DNA of 64,000 bases. It comes from Tetraselmis striata (Eukaryota > Chlorophyta > Chlorodendrophyceae > Chlorodendrales > Chlorodendraceae). Each line of letters opens with the position of its first letter. Position 1 is the stretch's first letter. The position numbers were made by a program, and so were the translations under genes. Below are positions 62,617 to 64,000 of the stretch, one piece after another. The notes under the pieces were generated by a model. The model saw only the letters and a list, made by a program, of their open reading frames with translations, searched no databases and was not told where the DNA came from. The stretch spans positions 434,001 to 498,000 of the forward strand of contig VCJN01000708.1 of NCBI GenBank assembly GCA_006384855.1, given 5' to 3'.

Positions 62617-62895
62617 GTGCGGGGGCAGTCCGCCGACCCGGGGCCCGGCGTCCGTCGACGGACGGGCGACGGTCGAGCGGCGGCGTCCGGCGTCCGGTGC
62701 CGGTACAGGCGGCGGGCGTGGCGGTTCGCGCCGTGCCCGCCCCGTAGACCTGACGACCGGCCCGACCTGCGCGGCCTCGTGCGGGATGCGGGCCGCCTGT
62801 AGGCGGCTTGTACTGTATTGCTGATCTTGCAGTGCTGTTTTTTTTTTTTTCCTTTAGCGGTGGGTTGGGTACCGGCCTTTTTGTAATGCACACCA
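62617..62895 (+). mobile_element. LINE-like 3' end, plus orientation
   Basis: A frame ending LRGLVRDAGRL-stop (62770-62802) matches the RLMRDAGRF-stop end of the LINE-like protein at 38186. The stop TAG again lies in a GCCGC-CTGTAG-GCGGC hairpin (62786-62808). About 65 bases later, after a T-rich run, comes the tail GCCTTTTTGTAATGCACACC (62875-62894). The rest of the element is missing or too diverged. Confidence 0.6.
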
Positions 62896-63048
62896 GTAGT
62901 CAGCGGCCCGCTTTTACGCGGCTTGCAGATTTAATCTGTTTTACAAAATAATACGTCTCTTTTGAAAAATAAATTACTGACAAATCTAACGCTAAAAGCA
63001 TTATTACCCGGAAACAACAGTATTACAAGATCAACACTACTGTACAAG

Positions 63049-63085
63049 CCGGCTAAAAGCGGCCCGCATCCCGCACGGCCGCACC
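63049..63085 (-). mobile_element. LINE-like 3' end fragment, minus orientation
   Basis: Minus strand reads VRDAGRF-stop with the stop inside GCCGC-TTTTAG-CCGGC, the same end as at 38186. Only about 35 bases are recognisable. Confidence 0.5.
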
Positions 63086-63346
63086 ACGCTCAACCCAAGA
63101 GGTAGGGGCACCTCCACAAATCCCCGGCGCGAAGCGCCGCTTAATAGTAATTACTAAAATAAGTAAAAATGAGTTGATAATTTGGCTTTTCTTGAAGAGA
63201 GTTGACAGCTCCATCTTACGGTGCCAGGACCGAAAAAATTGCTGGTATAGGAAACTATGTCCCGGAAAACTGTGGGGGTGAGGATGGTATTCAACCGGGG
63301 AAACTGATTCAAGGAGTAAACCAACACTTCAACGCCTGTCTCAACG

Positions 63347-63757
63347 TAGATGGGTAAGCGCGCGACCGCGCGCACGCATGCTGACGTGCCCACCAACTGC
63401 ATGTGGTTGCCGGCGTGCAGACTACCAATGTTGCCGCCGCCCGCCGCCACCAATCCTAACTGCACAGCTTGGCGTGACAGCACGGCGCAAAGCACCCCGC
63501 CTCGTCCGCGGAAGTACCTGTAGGACGTCACGGCGAAGTTGGACGACACATACCTCGGCAAGCGCCGCGTCATTTTTGTGACCCGCAAGTAGTGGATGGA
63601 CTCTAACTCGCCCTTCGAGCTGCTGATGAAACTATGCATGAAAACTCTGAAAGAAACTGATTTCTTAGAGGCTCTTCCGTCCGCACCCGGTGAGCATGAA
63701 CCCGCCGCAGCGGTTGTCGAGCAGGAACCGGCCGCGCCCGGTGGTAAGAGTTGGTAG
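63347..63757 (+). pseudogene. Unrecognised coding remnant with two in-frame TAG codons
   Basis: From ATG at 63350 one plus frame reads protein-like to 63757 (VTAKLDDTYLGKRRVIFVTR, then SNSPFELLMKLCMKTLKETD, ending GGKSW-stop), interrupted by TAG at about 63520 and 63568. An adjoining frame upstream (63240-63350) reads QPGKLIQGVNQHFNACLNVD. Family not recognised. It could be a transposon remnant or exons whose borders were missed; the competing minus frame (63154-63804, 216 codons) is open but less protein-like. Confidence 0.35.
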
Positions 63758-64000
63758 ATAGCGACAGCGTATAGTGAAGAGAACCATAAGATGGTAGGCC
63801 GCAAGGCCAGGAGGGTCGGGGGCGTCGCCTCAACAACGTCAACTCTGAGCTATACACATGTGTCTCGCACTCTATCTGTCATGATGCCACTGTTTTGCAC
63901 TCCCCTACATGTGTCGACCTGCATGGTAGCACATGAGGCAACAACGTACAAGCCAACTACATGCTGCATTGCAAGCAGTGAAACATAGTCGTCGCAGTAC

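Noticed and set aside
63154..63804. A 216-residue minus-strand protein
   Set aside because: The opposite plus frame has more protein-like composition, and the minus frame has no recognisable segment.

Overview
The window looks like nuclear DNA of a green alga (Chlorophyta). This is inferred from GC-rich exons cut by many introns whose donors are mostly GTGCGC/GTGCGG, from plant-like APC1 and starch branching enzyme sequences, from a chloroplast-type acetylglutamate kinase with a transit-like N-terminus, and from TGTAA polyadenylation-type words behind two genes. No species is claimed. Exon boundaries were placed by eye from GT-AG signals, family similarity and reading-frame phase. Every model below closes in frame across all of its junctions.

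Layout: 1-2022 is a decayed DIRS-type reverse transcriptase/RNase H on the minus strand that runs off the left edge. 2543-23629 (+) is APC1, the scaffold of the anaphase-promoting complex, in 27 exons with introns full of repeats. 26056-28135 (-) is an unrecognised two-exon protein with repeated WWPF motifs. 29631-32162 (+) is N-acetylglutamate kinase in 7 exons. 32600-41900 is a transposon-rich island: a MITE copy, a Copia-type LTR, a duplicated segment, a tyrosine-recombinase element with split direct repeats, and a LINE-like insertion. 41939-46554 (+) is the plastid 1,4-alpha-glucan (starch) branching enzyme in 11 exons. 46555-50808 shows no gene. 50809-55398 (-) and 57915-59719 (-) are two unrecognised multi-exon genes. 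59720-64000 holds tandem repeats, LINE 3' ends and decayed coding fragments.

The identified genes are ordinary housekeeping functions (cell-cycle ubiquitin ligase, arginine synthesis, starch synthesis) and do not form a functional cluster. The more unusual content is in the repeats. These are: a short-element family with terminal inverted repeats, at least twelve copies, mostly in APC1 introns; long C homopolymers in most introns of APC1 and NAGK but absent from the SBE introns; a tRNA-derived SINE with an 18-bp target duplication; a tyrosine-recombinase element of A1-ORFs-B1-A2-B2 structure with no reverse transcriptase; and LINE-like 3' ends that share a terminal hairpin-plus-tail architecture although the hairpin stems differ in sequence.
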